Origin: Turnera subulata
Taxonomy: Eukaryota > Streptophyta > Magnoliopsida > Malpighiales > Passifloraceae
Assembly: GCA_028386065.3 (NCBI GenBank)
Contig: JAKUCV010007828.1
Coordinates: 33,824 to 97,823 of the forward strand
Reading direction: 5' to 3'
DNA: 64,000 nucleotides
Shown piece after piece: positions 23,143-34,632 of the stretch. Every line of letters starts with the position of its first letter. Position 1 is the first letter of the stretch. Under the pieces are notes generated by a model. That model was given only the letters and a program-made list of their open reading frames with translations, ran no database searches and was not told the DNA's origin. Both the position numbers and the translations under genes were made by a program.

Positions 23143-26100
23143 CTAGCTCTGTTCAAACCTATCCCGCTCAAGAACGTTACAGATACTATGAGGTGGAGCG
23201 ACAAAATTAGTTAGGATATGCTTGGACTTAAAAGCTAACCCGGCTAACTCAATTGCCACTTGGTTAGCTTCTACTTTGACAAACTGAAAGGAGATCAAGG
23301 AAAATACATCAATCTCAAGCAAAAGGGAATTAGCTAAATTATCCAGCTGGTCCTCCTGGTATAGCTCTTCATTCATCCAGGTAATGGCATCCTGCAAATC
23401 AGATTCAACCACCAGGCGTGATACCTTATGTTCTTTTGAGAACTGTAGTGCCTGCAGGAAGCTCAACCTCGCAGCCTTAAAGGATGAGCAGTGGCCCAGA
23501 TTTGCATGAAAGCCTCCAATCCACTTTCCATGACAGTCCCTTAACACACCTCTTGTGGCTGTTGTTGCCCCATCATTAGCAACCTGAAAGGTGACATTGA
23601 GTTTGAAGAACCTGGGGCTTGGTGGTCTCCAAACTTCAGGAATGTCTGGTTTATTTCCGCAGTTCTTTGGACGATGAGTAGAGTCCGTCCAAGCTTGTCT
23701 AAGTGCCCTCACGGTATTCTTGATGACCATGGCCGGTTGGGATATACTAGGTGCATTCTCGTCAAAAAGTTGTTGGTTTCGCCATTTCCACAAGAACCAG
23801 CATGTGACCGCAAAGGTCGTGCACCATTCTGCATCCACCGTATTGGAATGATGATGTACCAAGTTTGTTTTCAGCCAGGGAATTAGTCCTAGCTCAAAGA
23901 ACCTACTTGGGCATCCATTACCCCATATTGACATCCACACATCATGTGCAAGGACACAGTCTCTGACCACATGGAGCGGGGTCTCCGAGGAGTTCCTACA
24001 TCCAGCACATAAAGGATCATTTGTTAGATGCCTCACATACCTTATATGGTTTGTCAACAGCCTATCATGGGCCAAGAGCCATAAGAAGGAGTATATCCTC
24101 CTTGGCCCTGGCCATTTCCAAATGGTAGTCCATAGGCTCTGCAGACTCAAATCTCCTTGCTCCTCAAGCGCTGCATAGGCTGATTTAATAGAGAATTCCC
24201 CCGATGCGTCTGCAAGCCAAATCACTTGATCTGGGCCTCTATCGGCAGCTGGGTTCTCAGTTAGCAATAGTCTCGACACCGTTTCCTGGGGAACCAAGAG
24301 AGCAATGCACTCGAGATCCCATGAGCCATTCGGTAGTGTCATGCTGTGAACACTACGCTTCAATGGATCCTCTGGTACAGGGGCAGTTGCGTGTGTAAGT
24401 AAACAACCCTCTACATCCAACCATAAATCTGTCCAAAAGTTAATAGATTGCCCATCCATGACTTCCCATCCAATGAGCTTACGGAAGGAGGGCCAAATTG
24501 CTCTCATCGCTCTCCAAAGATGAGAGCCTGGTTTACTTGGCCATGTCTGTAGTAGAACAAGGTTCTCCCGTATATATTTCTTTCTAAAAACTTTTACCCA
24601 AAAAGTGTCCGGTTCATGAAGGATCTTCCATGTGAGTTTCATGAGGCATGCATCATTGCAGCTCCTCATTTTTCTGATCCCCAACCCTCCAGCCTTTATT
24701 GGCTCACAGATTTTATCCCAACTGATCAAGTGAACTTTCCTGTGTTGGTCAGTGGAGCCCCAAATAAAGCTTCGACATATCTTATCAAGCTTGTCACAAA
24801 TTGAGCGAGGGAGCCTCATTGTTTGCATGGTGTAGATTGGTAAGGCTGAGAAGACCGATGTAGCCAGGGTGGTGCGCCCTGCTAGGGATAGGTGTTTAGC
24901 CTTCCATCCGGTTAGTCTTTTTTGGGCTCGGTCTAGAATGTAGGCATAGGTGGATTTGGTGATTGTGGAGTGTATTAGTGGCACCCCTAGATGTCGGCCG
25001 AGATCTCTGGTTGTGGTGAAACCGAGTTTGTTGCTGATGGCATCTTGCATCTCAATGGACGTATTCTTGGAGAAGCAGATTTTTGATTTTTCATTGCTGA
25101 TCTTTTGGCCTGAGAAGCTACAGAAAGTTCCAAGGCAATCAGAAATTGTTTGAACCTGTGAGAGGTCAGCAGCAGCAAATAACAATAAGTCATCAGCAAA
25201 AAATAAGTGCGATATTTTTGGCCCTCCTTTGGACACCGAGATTGGCTTCCACTCTTTTCTCTTGACTGCTTGATGGATTAAATGACCCAATCTCTCCATA
25301 CAGAGGACAAAGAAGTATGGAGAGATTGGGTCCCCTTGTCTAATACCACTGGAAGGTTTGAAAGATTCAGTGAGAGCACCATTCCAACAAACCTGAAGTG
25401 AAGATGTTGAGATGCAAAGCATCACTAGAGTAATTAACTTCTGTGAGAAGCCTGTAGCCATGAGAGTTTCTTTTATAAACGACCATCTCAAGCGGTCGTA
25501 CGCTTTTTCAAGGTCGATTTTGAGGGCCATGGTACCACCAACACCTTTCTTTCTTCCCAAAGAGTAGATTGTTTCTTGGGCAATAATGATGTTGTCAGTT
25601 ATCAAACGGCCCGGTACAAAACTACTTTGATTGAATGCAACCAGCCCATCCAAGAAAGGCTTGATTCTATTGACGATCACCTTAGTAACCGCTTTGTAAA
25701 TTACTTACAGAGTCCAATTGGCCTAAATTGTGTGATCCTTTCTGGCGTTTCAGTTTTGGGGAGCAACACAATTAGTGTAGAGTTCAGTCTCTCATCCCAC
25801 TTTCCCTATTCAAAGATACCATAGAGTAGATCAAATATTTGACCTTCCATAACCGGCCATTGTTGTTGGAAGAAAATAGCTGGCAGCCCGTCGGGGCCTG
25901 GGGCCTTCAGAGGGCCCATTTGGAAAATACTGGTCTTTACTTCTTCCCTTGATATTTCTCTATCCATCAGTCGCTTAGCCTCTAGGTCCAGTTGGGCAAA
26001 GTGGTTTGGTAGGGGAAAAAGGCAAGTAGTTGACCCTTCTTCACTGAATAGTTGACAAAAATAATTAGTGGCCAGTAATTGAAGTCTGCTTGGGTCGGTT

Positions 26101-27221
26101 TGCCAAGTGCCATTGTCATCCCGTAAGGCTTCCACCTTGTTTTGTTTCCGCCGAATGATAGTTGACATATGAAAAAATGTCGTGTTTCTATCTCCATCCT
26201 GGACCCATTGTCGACGAGATTTTTGCAACCAGAGGAGCTCTTCTTGAAGGAGAACTCCATCCAGCTCCAGCCTCAATTCTTTCTCCAAGTTTGATAGGAA
26301 GACAGAGCTCCTATGTTCCAGGTAACGTTGAATTCCAGCTATCCTGGCCAGTAAACGCTTCTTTTTCAAGTGGATATTTCCAAAAATTTCTCTATTCCAT
26401 ACTTGCACTCGATCTGTGAACTGTTGAGCAGTATCATGGAAATTTTTGGAGGTATCCCAGTTATCCGTAACAAATTGCCTAAACCCCGGGTGCGTCTGCC
26501 ATGCTGCAAGGAATCGGAACGGCCGTCTATCCGGAGGAGGAGGCGTGCTGCCCATTTTTAGCAAAATTGGACAGTGATCAGATCCAATCCGTGGAAGGTG
26601 GACAATGGATGCTTCAGGAAATTTTATCCTCCATTGATCATTGTAGATAAAGCGGTCTAATCTGGCCCGTCGGCTGCCACTACGCCATGTATACTTGCTT
26701 CCCATAAAACCTAAATTAAGTAAATTAGTTTTAAACATACAATCAACGAATAAGCCATTGGTCTGACCTGCTTGGCCAAATCTATTTCTTCGTTCTTCTC
26801 CTGCAAGGACTGCATTGAAATCCCCCCCTATGAGCCAAGGTTCATTTATAGTGGGAGCCAATGCCTCTAGGTTCATCCAAAGGAACTTCCTCCACTTCTC
26901 TTGGGGACATCCATACACTGCCGTGAATAGAAAATTGACCTCCCCTTGAGTAACTCTCACATGGACAAACTGCGGGTGATTGAAAAGGATAGAAACTTCA
27001 ACTCACACTTCATCCCATAATAGCCAAATCCCTCCAGAAAAGCCTCTTGCTTCAATGCGATGGAAGGAAGAAAATCCAAGTCTTCTAATAACTTGCACAG
27101 CTCGTTTGCCACTTATCCGAGGTTCCACAATGACCATAATCTCTGGTTTATTACTACGACAAAATTCCCTGCAATTCCTGGTAAACTTGCGCTTGCCAGC
27201 CCCCTGGCAATTCCAAACCAT
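23143..27221 (-). pseudogene. LINE ORF2: endonuclease, reverse transcriptase, zf-RVT, RNase H (three disruptions)
   Basis: Starts at MVWNCQGAGKRKFTRN (27221), typical of plant L1 ORF2. It carries the APE-type endonuclease (IGGDFNAVL, SDHCPIL), reverse transcriptase (KAPGPDGLPAIFF, SSFVPGRLITDNI, GIRQGDPISPYFFVLCMERL, FFADDLLLFAAA), a zinc-binding RVT module and a C-terminal RNase H-like domain ending at the stop 23143-23145. The frame is interrupted by TGA at 27003-27005, by TAG at 25806-25808, and by an apparent 1-base deletion near 25705 in the segment that should read LCNVIYK. The catalytic FADD is retained. It cannot make a full protein as it stands. Confidence 0.9.
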
Positions 27222-27273
27222 TATTGTAGCATAAATAAATGTAGAGAAAAAGGACTACCCGGCAGAAGAAACT

Positions 27274-29055
27274 TTAGGTGCAAGAGGAAGTCGAAGCCTC
27301 CCCGCAAACTTGTGGGATAACCTCCATCTCATGCTCCTCAAAAGCATTAGGCCTAGCTTGCAAGGCTTGACTGCTAAGCAAGAAGTCATTTTGCTGTGAT
27401 GATGTTGATTGTGAAGAGGAATGCACAGGGTTCATAACCAGGTCCACATGATAACTTGGATCAGGTGGTTTTGACGGGGTTGGAATTAGTGAGGGGGGAG
27501 GCGGGAGGCTAGTGGCATGTGAGGAGTGGGGGTAGATAATTTGATGGTGCGATTCTGTAAGGTTTATGGCAGAGTGAGGTTCTCTGGGGGCAGAGGGAAC
27601 AGAGGGGTTACTTCTTAACAGGATCTTGGGTTGGAAGACAGGGGTGTTTGGGGCTATGGTTGGTTGGGCTTCTGGGTTTAGTGGTTTCTTGGCCAAGAGG
27701 GTTGTGCTGTTTGAGACGTCCTTTAGTGGGCTTCTCTTGACATATGGTTTGGCTGGTGGAGTGGCCTGTTTTGCAGCTGGTGCTTTCCGGTTGGTGGACT
27801 GAGACTTAGCTTTTGATGAACTTGGGGTGTTTCTGGGGTGGACCTTAGATTTAGAGTTATGGCCCAAGGTTAGTGAAGAGAACCCAAATGCCGGTGGGGA
27901 GCCGTGGGAGGGGGTGGGCTCGATTTCCAATGCTTGGTAGCGGCTACCAGTTGGACCAACGACGGCTGTAGTTGGAGTAAGAGGCTTCGGGTCTGCCGAT
28001 TTTTTTGGTGGTCTACGTGGCCTTGTTGGGACAACCATCCATTCTCCCACATCAGACGGTTTATTCGGGGGTTGCTTGAGGGGGACTTGGCTACCCATAG
28101 ATGTAGAGGTCGCCGAGAAACTAGTGTACTGCTCTTCTATCTCTTTGCCTTTCTCTCCACCGATGGCATCTTTCATGAACTGGCAAGAGAAGGAGGAGTG
28201 TCCATAACGCCCACAAGAGAAGCAAATTTGGGGTAGGCCTTCATATATCACCTTAAAGCACTCCCCATCAAGCCATACCTTACCCTTCAATGGACGTGAG
28301 AGATCGACAGCCACTGCTACCTTTGCGAATTTGGCTCTGGTTTGACTCTCTGTCTTGATATCAATCTTTAAGGTTGAGCCTAGTCTGTTACCCATAGTGC
28401 GGAGGATTTGGGTGTGGTATTTGTTTACCAGGAACCCTTGAAATCGTACCCAGACCACTGCTCGGTTAATGCTACTTGTCTCTGCTCTAAAATCTGGGTG
28501 CCAAGGCTGAACAGAGAGGGCGTGTTGAAAGATAGCCCAAGGCCCTCCTGTTAAGGCATGATAATAGTCAGATGAATCCCAAAATCGGACGATGTAGAAG
28601 TTGTTCTCAAGGTCAATTATTTTAAATGGCCCAGTTGGGTTCCACATCGTTCGAATCTTGGCTTGTAAAGCTCTATACCTGATTTCTCTTCCAAGGAGCT
28701 TCACAATAACTGCTTTTTCCCATGGTTTCTCCAATCTTTGTTTGAAGGTTGCAGAGAGGACAATGTTTTCGCCATTCTCCCCTTCTTCGATCAGGATGTC
28801 ACCGTCTTCCACCTCCACTTCTTCCTCCAAAGCCCACGGGTCCTCTTCCTCACCAACTGGTTGACCCGTAGCTAGCATCTCCTTGTAGCTGACTGGATGG
28901 TCGGCCATGGCAATGTCCACTTGTTGAGGTAGAGGTGCTTCATTTTCCTTGATCCTAACTTTCTTGGTGCTTCGGTCAGCGTCGGGTGGGGGATTATCTG
29001 GATCTGAAACAACTGGGGTCACTGTAGTGCTTGGTGGATCAGTTGGGATGGTCAT
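27274..29055 (-). CDS. LINE ORF1 protein (DUF4283 plus CCHC zinc knuckle)
   Basis: Intact 593-aa frame. The acidic N-terminus is followed by a DUF4283-type RNA-binding module (KAVIVKLLGREIRYRAL, WNPTGPFKIIDLENNFY, FW..SDYYHALTGGPWAI), a zinc knuckle CFSCGRYGHSSFSC (CX2CX4HX4C), and a long low-complexity Pro/Ser/Lys-rich tail. This is the nucleic-acid-binding ORF1 protein of plant L1 elements, which packages LINE RNA. It lies upstream of ORF2 by about 50 bases on the same strand. It is a transposon gene, not a host gene. Confidence 0.9.
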   Translation of the reverse strand: MTIPTDPPSTTVTPVVSDPDNPPPDADRSTKKVRIKENEAPLPQQVDIAMADHPVSYKEMLATGQPVGEEEDPWALEEEVEVEDGDILIEEGENGENIVLSATFKQRLEKPWEKAVIVKLLGREIRYRALQAKIRTMWNPTGPFKIIDLENNFYIVRFWDSSDYYHALTGGPWAIFQHALSVQPWHPDFRAETSSINRAVVWVRFQGFLVNKYHTQILRTMGNRLGSTLKIDIKTESQTRAKFAKVAVAVDLSRPLKGKVWLDGECFKVIYEGLPQICFSCGRYGHSSFSCQFMKDAIGGEKGKEIEEQYTSFSATSTSMGSQVPLKQPPNKPSDVGEWMVVPTRPRRPPKKSADPKPLTPTTAVVGPTGSRYQALEIEPTPSHGSPPAFGFSSLTLGHNSKSKVHPRNTPSSSKAKSQSTNRKAPAAKQATPPAKPYVKRSPLKDVSNSTTLLAKKPLNPEAQPTIAPNTPVFQPKILLRSNPSVPSAPREPHSAINLTESHHQIIYPHSSHATSLPPPPSLIPTPSKPPDPSYHVDLVMNPVHSSSQSTSSQQNDFLLSSQALQARPNAFEEHEMEVIPQVCGEASTSSCT

Positions 29056-29425
29056 AAGGACAAGAGTAGTCTAGAGAGAAACGGAGATTTTTTTTTTTCT
29101 TACTTTTGTTGTGTCGCAGAGGGGTAGTCTTTAATGAAATGGTTAATTTAGTCTCTTTATCACAAGTTTTACTAGAATCAAGGTTAATGAGTGGTTTTTT
29201 AATCTTTGTGCCAAAACCTTAAAAGTCAATTAATTTGAAATGGAGGGAGTATTATTTTCCAGGTGTTGACTTAACAGCCAGGTCACCAAAAATTTGACGA
29301 AAAACTGGACGGGAACTCGATTAGTGTTATTTTAAAGGTTATAAGATTCAAATCGATTGTTTAGAAGTTATAGGACTCAAATGGGTTTTCGAAATAAGTT
29401 ATAGGACTCCCGATAAGGTTATCTC

Positions 29426-29759
29426 GGGACGGGACGATTACAGACGGTGTGTTTTTTAGTGGAGGTTGGCGGTTCTAGAGACAGACTATTAGTAGTAAAG
29501 CGGGATTCAGAGTTGTTGTGGGTGGTGTAGTTGGACAAGAGAGACCCATGAACGAGATGTCATCCAGGAAGAGTGGGTCATTATGGAGTTGTGTGTGATT
29601 GCTGGCCTCATTTTAGTTAAGGGTTTGGGTCGAGTCCCTAGAAAAGCCCGTATAGAAGGAGAAGTGGAACCCAATCGATTTAGTTGTGTTTTGATTTTCT
29701 CTAGACAAAAATGCCCAATACTATTCCATACATCCTGTACCCCTACCAAAAGGTATCTG
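29426..29759. other. Probable displaced upstream flank of Misato
   Basis: Unique-looking sequence between the end of the Mutator-like element and the next LINE fragment. Before insertion it would have been directly upstream of the Misato leader, so it may hold the ancestral promoter. No specific motif is claimed. Confidence 0.45.
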
Positions 29760-31560
29760 TGATTAAGTTGATAAGATAACAAGAGGTTTTTTGTGGGGTT
29801 CAACTGCTACTACCCGTAAGCTTTCTCGGGTGTCTTGGGAGAAAGTTTGCTCTCAGAAAAAGGATGGGGGTTTGGGCCTTCGAAGAATGCGTCAAGCGAG
29901 TGAAGCTTTTCTTACCAAACTTGCTTGGGGATTGATCACTAAACCCGATGCTTTATGGGTTCGGCTTTTACGTGCAAAGTATCTCACTGGCTCTTCTCTG
30001 ATTCCTAATGTTAAGTGTAAGCGTAAAGCCTCTCATGTGTGGCGTGGCATCTGTGGCGCATAGCCTACGGTGTTGGGGAGTATTGGCTGGGTCTTTGGTG
30101 ATGGGAGTAGTATTCAGTTTTGGCAAGATCCCTGGCTCCCTGGTGTGGGTCGCTTGGATATGCTGCCTGGGGTAGTTGTCCCTGATGATCTTCGGCAGTG
30201 CATGGTGGCCGATTTCCTTCTTCCGTCTGGCGGATGGGATTGGTCTCGGCTCCGTTTGGTTCTTCCTGCTTATGTGTTGGCTCATTTTCAGGCATTTAAC
30301 CCTTTTATACCGGGGCAAGGTTCATACACTGTTATCTGGGAGGGAACAGCTTCAGGCGAGTGCACTGTTAAAGCGGTGTACAACTCCATATCTCCGCCTC
30401 GTCCACTACTCCAATCCCAATGTTTATGGAGAACTATTTGGCGAGTGCACTGTTAAAGCGGTGTACAACTTCATATCTCCGCCTCGTCCACTGCTCCAAT
30501 CCCAATGTTTATGGAGAACTATTTGGCGTCGGTCTAGTTTGCCAAGAGCCCGCACCTTTTTATGGCAGCTTGGACATAATGTTTTATTGACCAACTCTGA
30601 GCATCATCGACGGCACCTTTCTTCTGACACGAGCTGCCCTCGCTGCCCTAGTGTTTGTGAGACCGCAGCTCTTGCTCTCCGTGATTGTTTTTCTGCCAAT
30701 ATAGTTTGGAAAGGTTTATTTCCAATGACTGTTTCTACATCAGCGCTGAATCTGCTTGGCCGGAGTGGATTTTAGCTGGCCTGCAAGGAAGGTATGAGTG
30801 CTCGGGTTCTCTTTCGTCGAGTATTCTTTTTGGAATGACTCTGTGGCTGTTGTGGAAATGGCGAAATGATGGTGTTTTCTCCCACAACCCACGACCTCCT
30901 GATGCTATGATTGGTTATGTCCGTCAATATGTGCGTATGTTTGTTCTTCACTCTCCCCCTCGTGAAGAGGGGTTGTTGACTGGGTCGGTGTCCTGTGAGG
31001 ATCTGGTTTGGCATTCTCCACCGCCGGATATGTTGAAAATTAATGTGGATGCTGCCCTGAACTCGGTGATAGGTACTGTTGCCACTGGTGGTGTTGCTCC
31101 GGATTCTGATGGCCGTTGGGTGCGGGGTTTTACTAATAGGATAGCCTTTTGTCCTGTTGTGATTGCGGAGCTGCATGCTATTTATGATGGGTTGTTGCTT
31201 GCTTCTCAGATTGGTGCTTCCCGTCTCATTGTTGAGTCTGATAGCCATGATTTGGTGGTTGTGCTCAATGGTTTGTTGCCTAGTAGGCTTGATTCGTTGC
31301 CGCTGATGTACGAGGTTCGATGTTTAGCTGCTTCTTTTGGTAGCTGTTTGTTTTCTCATGTCTCTCGGGAGGGTAATGCTGTTGCAGATGTGCTTGCTAT
31401 GACTGCTCTTACTGAGCCCTTTGGTTTTGTGGATGTTTGTTATCCACCTTCTGTTTGTTTGTTCTCGTCTTCTGCAGAATGATTTGTATTTTGCAGTACG
31501 AGATGTTCCTTGATTAATGCAATTGATGCTCCGTGCTCGTCTGTTCACCCCAAAAAAAAA
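29760..31560 (+). pseudogene. 5'-truncated LINE fragment (zf-RVT and RNase H part of ORF2) with poly(A)
   Basis: Reads KLSRVSWEKVCSQKKDGGLGLRRM and WGLITKPDALWVRLLRAKYL, then WVFGDGSSIQFWQDPWLP, the zinc-binding RVT segment (ARTFLWQLGHNVLLTNSEHH, CPRCPSVCET) and an RNase H domain ending at 31480-31482. A short A-run at about 31551-31561 closes it. The frame is broken by a TAG at about 30061-30063, by an 85-bp tandem duplication (30356-30525) and by a further shift near 30775. The reverse transcriptase and endonuclease are absent, the usual result of incomplete reverse transcription. Confidence 0.88.
30356..30525 (+). repeat. 85-bp tandem duplication inside the LINE fragment
   Basis: Copy 1 is 30356-30440 and copy 2 is 30441-30525, both starting GCGAGTGCACTGTTAAAG and differing at only two positions. 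Because 85 is not a multiple of three it shifts the reading frame. Confidence 0.92.
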
Positions 31561-34430
31561 ATAACATTAATAGTTACGTTTCCCTATTTCTTGAGCCAGT
31601 TTATGTCTTGCACGTTTTGGGATAACTATCAGAATACATGCAAAATGGGCCTAGCGGGGATTGTGCAGTTTCTTCTGTTTTGATACCCAAACGCAAGTTC
31701 TTGTTAGTTGTTAACTTACCTTCCACCTCTAGCCAGTAGAGGTGCACGTCACTACTAATCTGTTGTAGAACAGATTTAACTTCAATTACATCAAAAAAAA
31801 AATGACCCAAAAATGTGTCCGCCATGTGTAGGTACGTATAATATAAATGTTTACATATCTGCCTATGTGCCATATTATTTTGCTAATTGTCATCGTGAGA
31901 GGATAAAATTGGTGAAATCGTCCCATAAACGACTTTTTTCACCGTAGCACCATTAAGGTGACTTATAAAGTTACCGTCCCTTGTGGATTATACACCTGTT
32001 ATGTTGCACGGAGCGAGTCCTTGTGTCTTGATGGAAAGAAAGTGTGTTCATCATCAAAACATTTTTCTTTTCGTATTCTACAATATACCTTGCTGTTTTG
32101 CCTTGCATATATCGACATTATTGAGATTCTCTGCTTCTGTTTATCTAATTTTTTTTTAAAAAAAAGAATTGCTACGACAGCAAAGCTACATGCCACCATA
32201 GTTTTCTTTTCGTCTCGATGAATTCTTAATTTTGATGTTATAACAAGATCGTGGAATGAACAATTTCCGAAGAAGAAAATTAATTAAACGATTTTCTATT
32301 AGGAAAAAAAAAAAGGGGGAAGAGATAAGCCGATTGAGGACAACCTTAAAGTTGAAATCTGACAACTGTTGCAAGAACTGACAAGCCGGAAATCGGCGGC
32401 TCAGAGGTCGTGATGGTCACGTGTAGACCGGGTAAAAGGGCACGATCCGAGTGATTTATGTGGGGCAGGGCGATACGGGCCAGTAACCGGTATAATCCGG
32501 TTCCATTACGAAGGAGGTAACCGGCTATATTCGGCTGATGGGAAGAGTCTCCTCTAGATAATGCTGGATTCTGGGGCCGGCTTAGCTGTCCACTTTGGCC
32601 CATTTTGCCCCACATTGGTTACCTCACATCCATTTTTTGCCTTTATTTCTTATATAATGATAGTATCTACTATCATTTTTTTATATAATATGATATCTAT
32701 TATTATTAAATCAACGCAGACTTCATGATTTATTACTTTATTGGAGGAGACGTGCGCAATTATTAAATATTCTTAGAGTAACCAACGAAATGGAAAAAAA
32801 AAAAAAGTTAAAGACAAAGCATAGCATGTGGGTACGGTTCATCATTGTGAGATGTTGGTCAAGGGGACCAACTGCTTTGCCACATATCAGCTTGGGGATG
32901 GTTTTTCTTTTGTGTTAATTCTTCAATCAAAACTGAAAAATATTTATGAAGGAACAAGTTTTAAGAGTGAGATCACTATTCTATATCGACCGAGTAATTA
33001 ATAAAATACGTGAAATTACTCACTTATTCGGCAAAAAAAAAGAGAATTTATTCACTTAATTATTGTATGGAATGTTGAGTGTCAGGCTATTATTAATTGA
33101 GCCCGGGTCTCGCCGACATTATGACGCTTAGCAAACGAGGGTGTACGTTGGTGCCCGGTAGATGGTCTCTCCTATGAAGAGAGACCGGTATTGACCAGAG
33201 CCTGGACCGACAGGGGAATGATAACACCATTGATCCTTTTTTTTTCTTAGACTAAAAAGATGGTTCCTAAATAAAAATGATATATGGGGTGAAGAGAATA
33301 TTGACTATTGAGTGTATATGGATAAGGTTCAAACTGCTGACAGGGGTGAATAGACCTACACATTTTCTCCCCTTTTTTTAAAATTCTATACAATTTTTTC
33401 TCACTGCTTTTACACTGCTAACATTTCATTGAAAATATAATAAACTTAAAGTCCTTATTACATTGGATTTTGTCAAATTTCATCTTTACACTGATTATGG
33501 TGTCCTTAAGTTCACTACCAGCGCACTGTATAAAACCTTAATACCACCGAGACCACCCTAATTAGAGCCATGGATAATTTTAGGATTGTATCAGAAAGAA
33601 AAAAACTATAAGCTCAATGTTTTTGATTCTTGATATAGGAATTATTACTCTATTTCAAAAATAAAAAATCATCATAGACCAAGATTATCTCTCAGACTAA
33701 GAAGGATAGATGGTTTACAATTAGCTTTTTTGTAGTGGTAATAGTATAGAAAACTTAAGATGCCTGATGACATTTTTTGTAGTTTTCACCGTGGTAATTA
33801 CATTTTCTTCCAAGATTATCTCTCAGAAGGATAGATGGTTTACAATTAGCTTTTCTGTAGTGGTAATAGTATAGAAAACTTAAGATGCCTGATGACAATT
33901 TTTGTAGTTTTCACTGTGGTAATTACATTTTCTTCCACTTTTTTTTGATCACATATTGTTCTCAGAAGGGGTATTTCTGAATTTAATTGATCAATGATTT
34001 TTTTTTGGTTTTATTACAAGCTACGGCTAAGACCAAATTTGACATTGCAACCATAATGAGAGATAAGAATTACAACGTCAATGCAAATCTTATACTGGCT
34101 TTAAGGTAGATTTTTTCCCATAATTAAACAGAATCACAAACTTATTTGTTTCCAAAAGAGTTGACAATAATTGCAATTAATGAAAAGTCAAGCAATCTGT
34201 TATCTTGAGAGCTAAGGGTTAATACTTAATAGGAGCATAAAGGGAAGAAAAGGGAAAGAATGTTCTCACTTAGCAAATCAAATCACACCAATCACAAGTG
34301 GACTAAAAATCACACAGTTGATTCGGATTTGTTATTGTCATGAATCATGATTTACTTGCCAAATCTCACACTCATAGAAAGAAACACCAATATTAGGCAA
34401 GGAAGGATGTCACAATAATAACAAGGATGT
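31561..34430. other. Intergenic region without a supported gene
   Basis: AT-rich with several homopolymer runs. Exceptions are a GC-richer segment at 32380-32620 with repeated CCGGTT/CCGGNT words, and a segment at 33100-33220 with a GGTCTCTCC..GAGAGACC inverted pair. No protein family or transposon terminus was recognised. Confidence 0.55.
33680..33936 (+). repeat. 131-bp direct tandem duplication
   Basis: Copy 1 begins at 33679-33680 (CCAAGATTATCTCTCAGA) and copy 2 at 33810-33811. They differ by a 6-base deletion near the start of copy 2 and by a handful of substitutions, and end at TTTTCTTCC (about 33936). Confidence 0.9.
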
Positions 34431-34632
34431 TTTTTTTGGTTTCCACCGGTATCCCGGGTCACTCCACCTTTAATGGCATCAAAAGCACCGGACTAAATCA
34501 AGTTCGACTCGAGTGGCGCACTTAGGTAATGGTGTGTGAGTCTCACAGATAAGGTTTTTTGCATACACGATGACTCGAACCCGAGACTAAGCGGAACAAG
34601 TTGCTTATCACTTAAATCAATATCAATTGGTA
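34431..34632 (-). mobile_element. tRNA-derived SINE (candidate)
   Basis: On the minus strand a pol III B-box-like GGGTTCGAGTC lies at 34582-34572. About 140 bp later comes GGGATACCGGTGGAAACC followed by a run of A (plus-strand T run at about 34431-34438). This layout (internal B box near the 5' end, simple A tail) is that of plant SINEs. No convincing A box or exact target duplication was seen. Confidence 0.6.

Larger units (their letters stand above)
23062..29120 (-). mobile_element. Near-full-length L1-type LINE (about 6.06 kb), inactivated
   Basis: Runs on the minus strand from 29120 (5' end) to an oligo-T run on the plus strand at 23060-23069 (the poly(A) tail). A 12-bp target duplication GGGGTAGTCTTT lies at 23050-23061 and 29121-29132. 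It contains ORF1 (27274-29055) and a broken ORF2 (23143-27221). Both ends and the target duplication are intact, which indicates a fairly recent insertion, although ORF2 has accumulated disabling changes. Confidence 0.9.
22919..29249. mobile_element. Stowaway-like MITE split by a LINE insertion
   Basis: The ends CTCTCTCCGTTTC (22919) and inverted CTCCCTCCATTTC (ending 29249) match the Stowaway terminal consensus I recall (CTCCCTCCGTTTC). They are bordered by TA at 22917-22918 and 29250-29251, the target preference of that Tc1/mariner-type group. The two halves (22919-23061 and 29121-29249) continue as inverted repeats (TTAATTGAC / TCAATTAA). Without the LINE it would be about 270 bp. Confidence 0.75.
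21645..29425. mobile_element. Mutator-like TIR element hosting a MITE and a LINE
   Basis: The left end (GATAACCCCACCGGGAGTCCTATA from 21647) and the right end (inverted, finishing at 29423-29425) form long inverted repeats. Both continue through GAGTCCTATAAC and TCGAGTC..CCGTC blocks for about 150 bp. Subtracting the nested MITE/LINE leaves an element of about 1.45 kb without transposase. The flanks share GGGACGGG on both sides. Read as a target duplication this is either 5 bp (GGGAC, 21640-21644 and 29426-29430) or an imperfect 11 bp, so the superfamily call rests mainly on TIR length. The TIR style (repeated GAGTCCTATAAC motifs) resembles that of the 13683-17280 element. Confidence 0.75.

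Noticed and set aside
32380..32620. GC-richer segment as a promoter or CpG-island-like element of a hidden gene
   Set aside because: No adjacent coding exon on either strand, and only repeated CCGG-containing words are visible.
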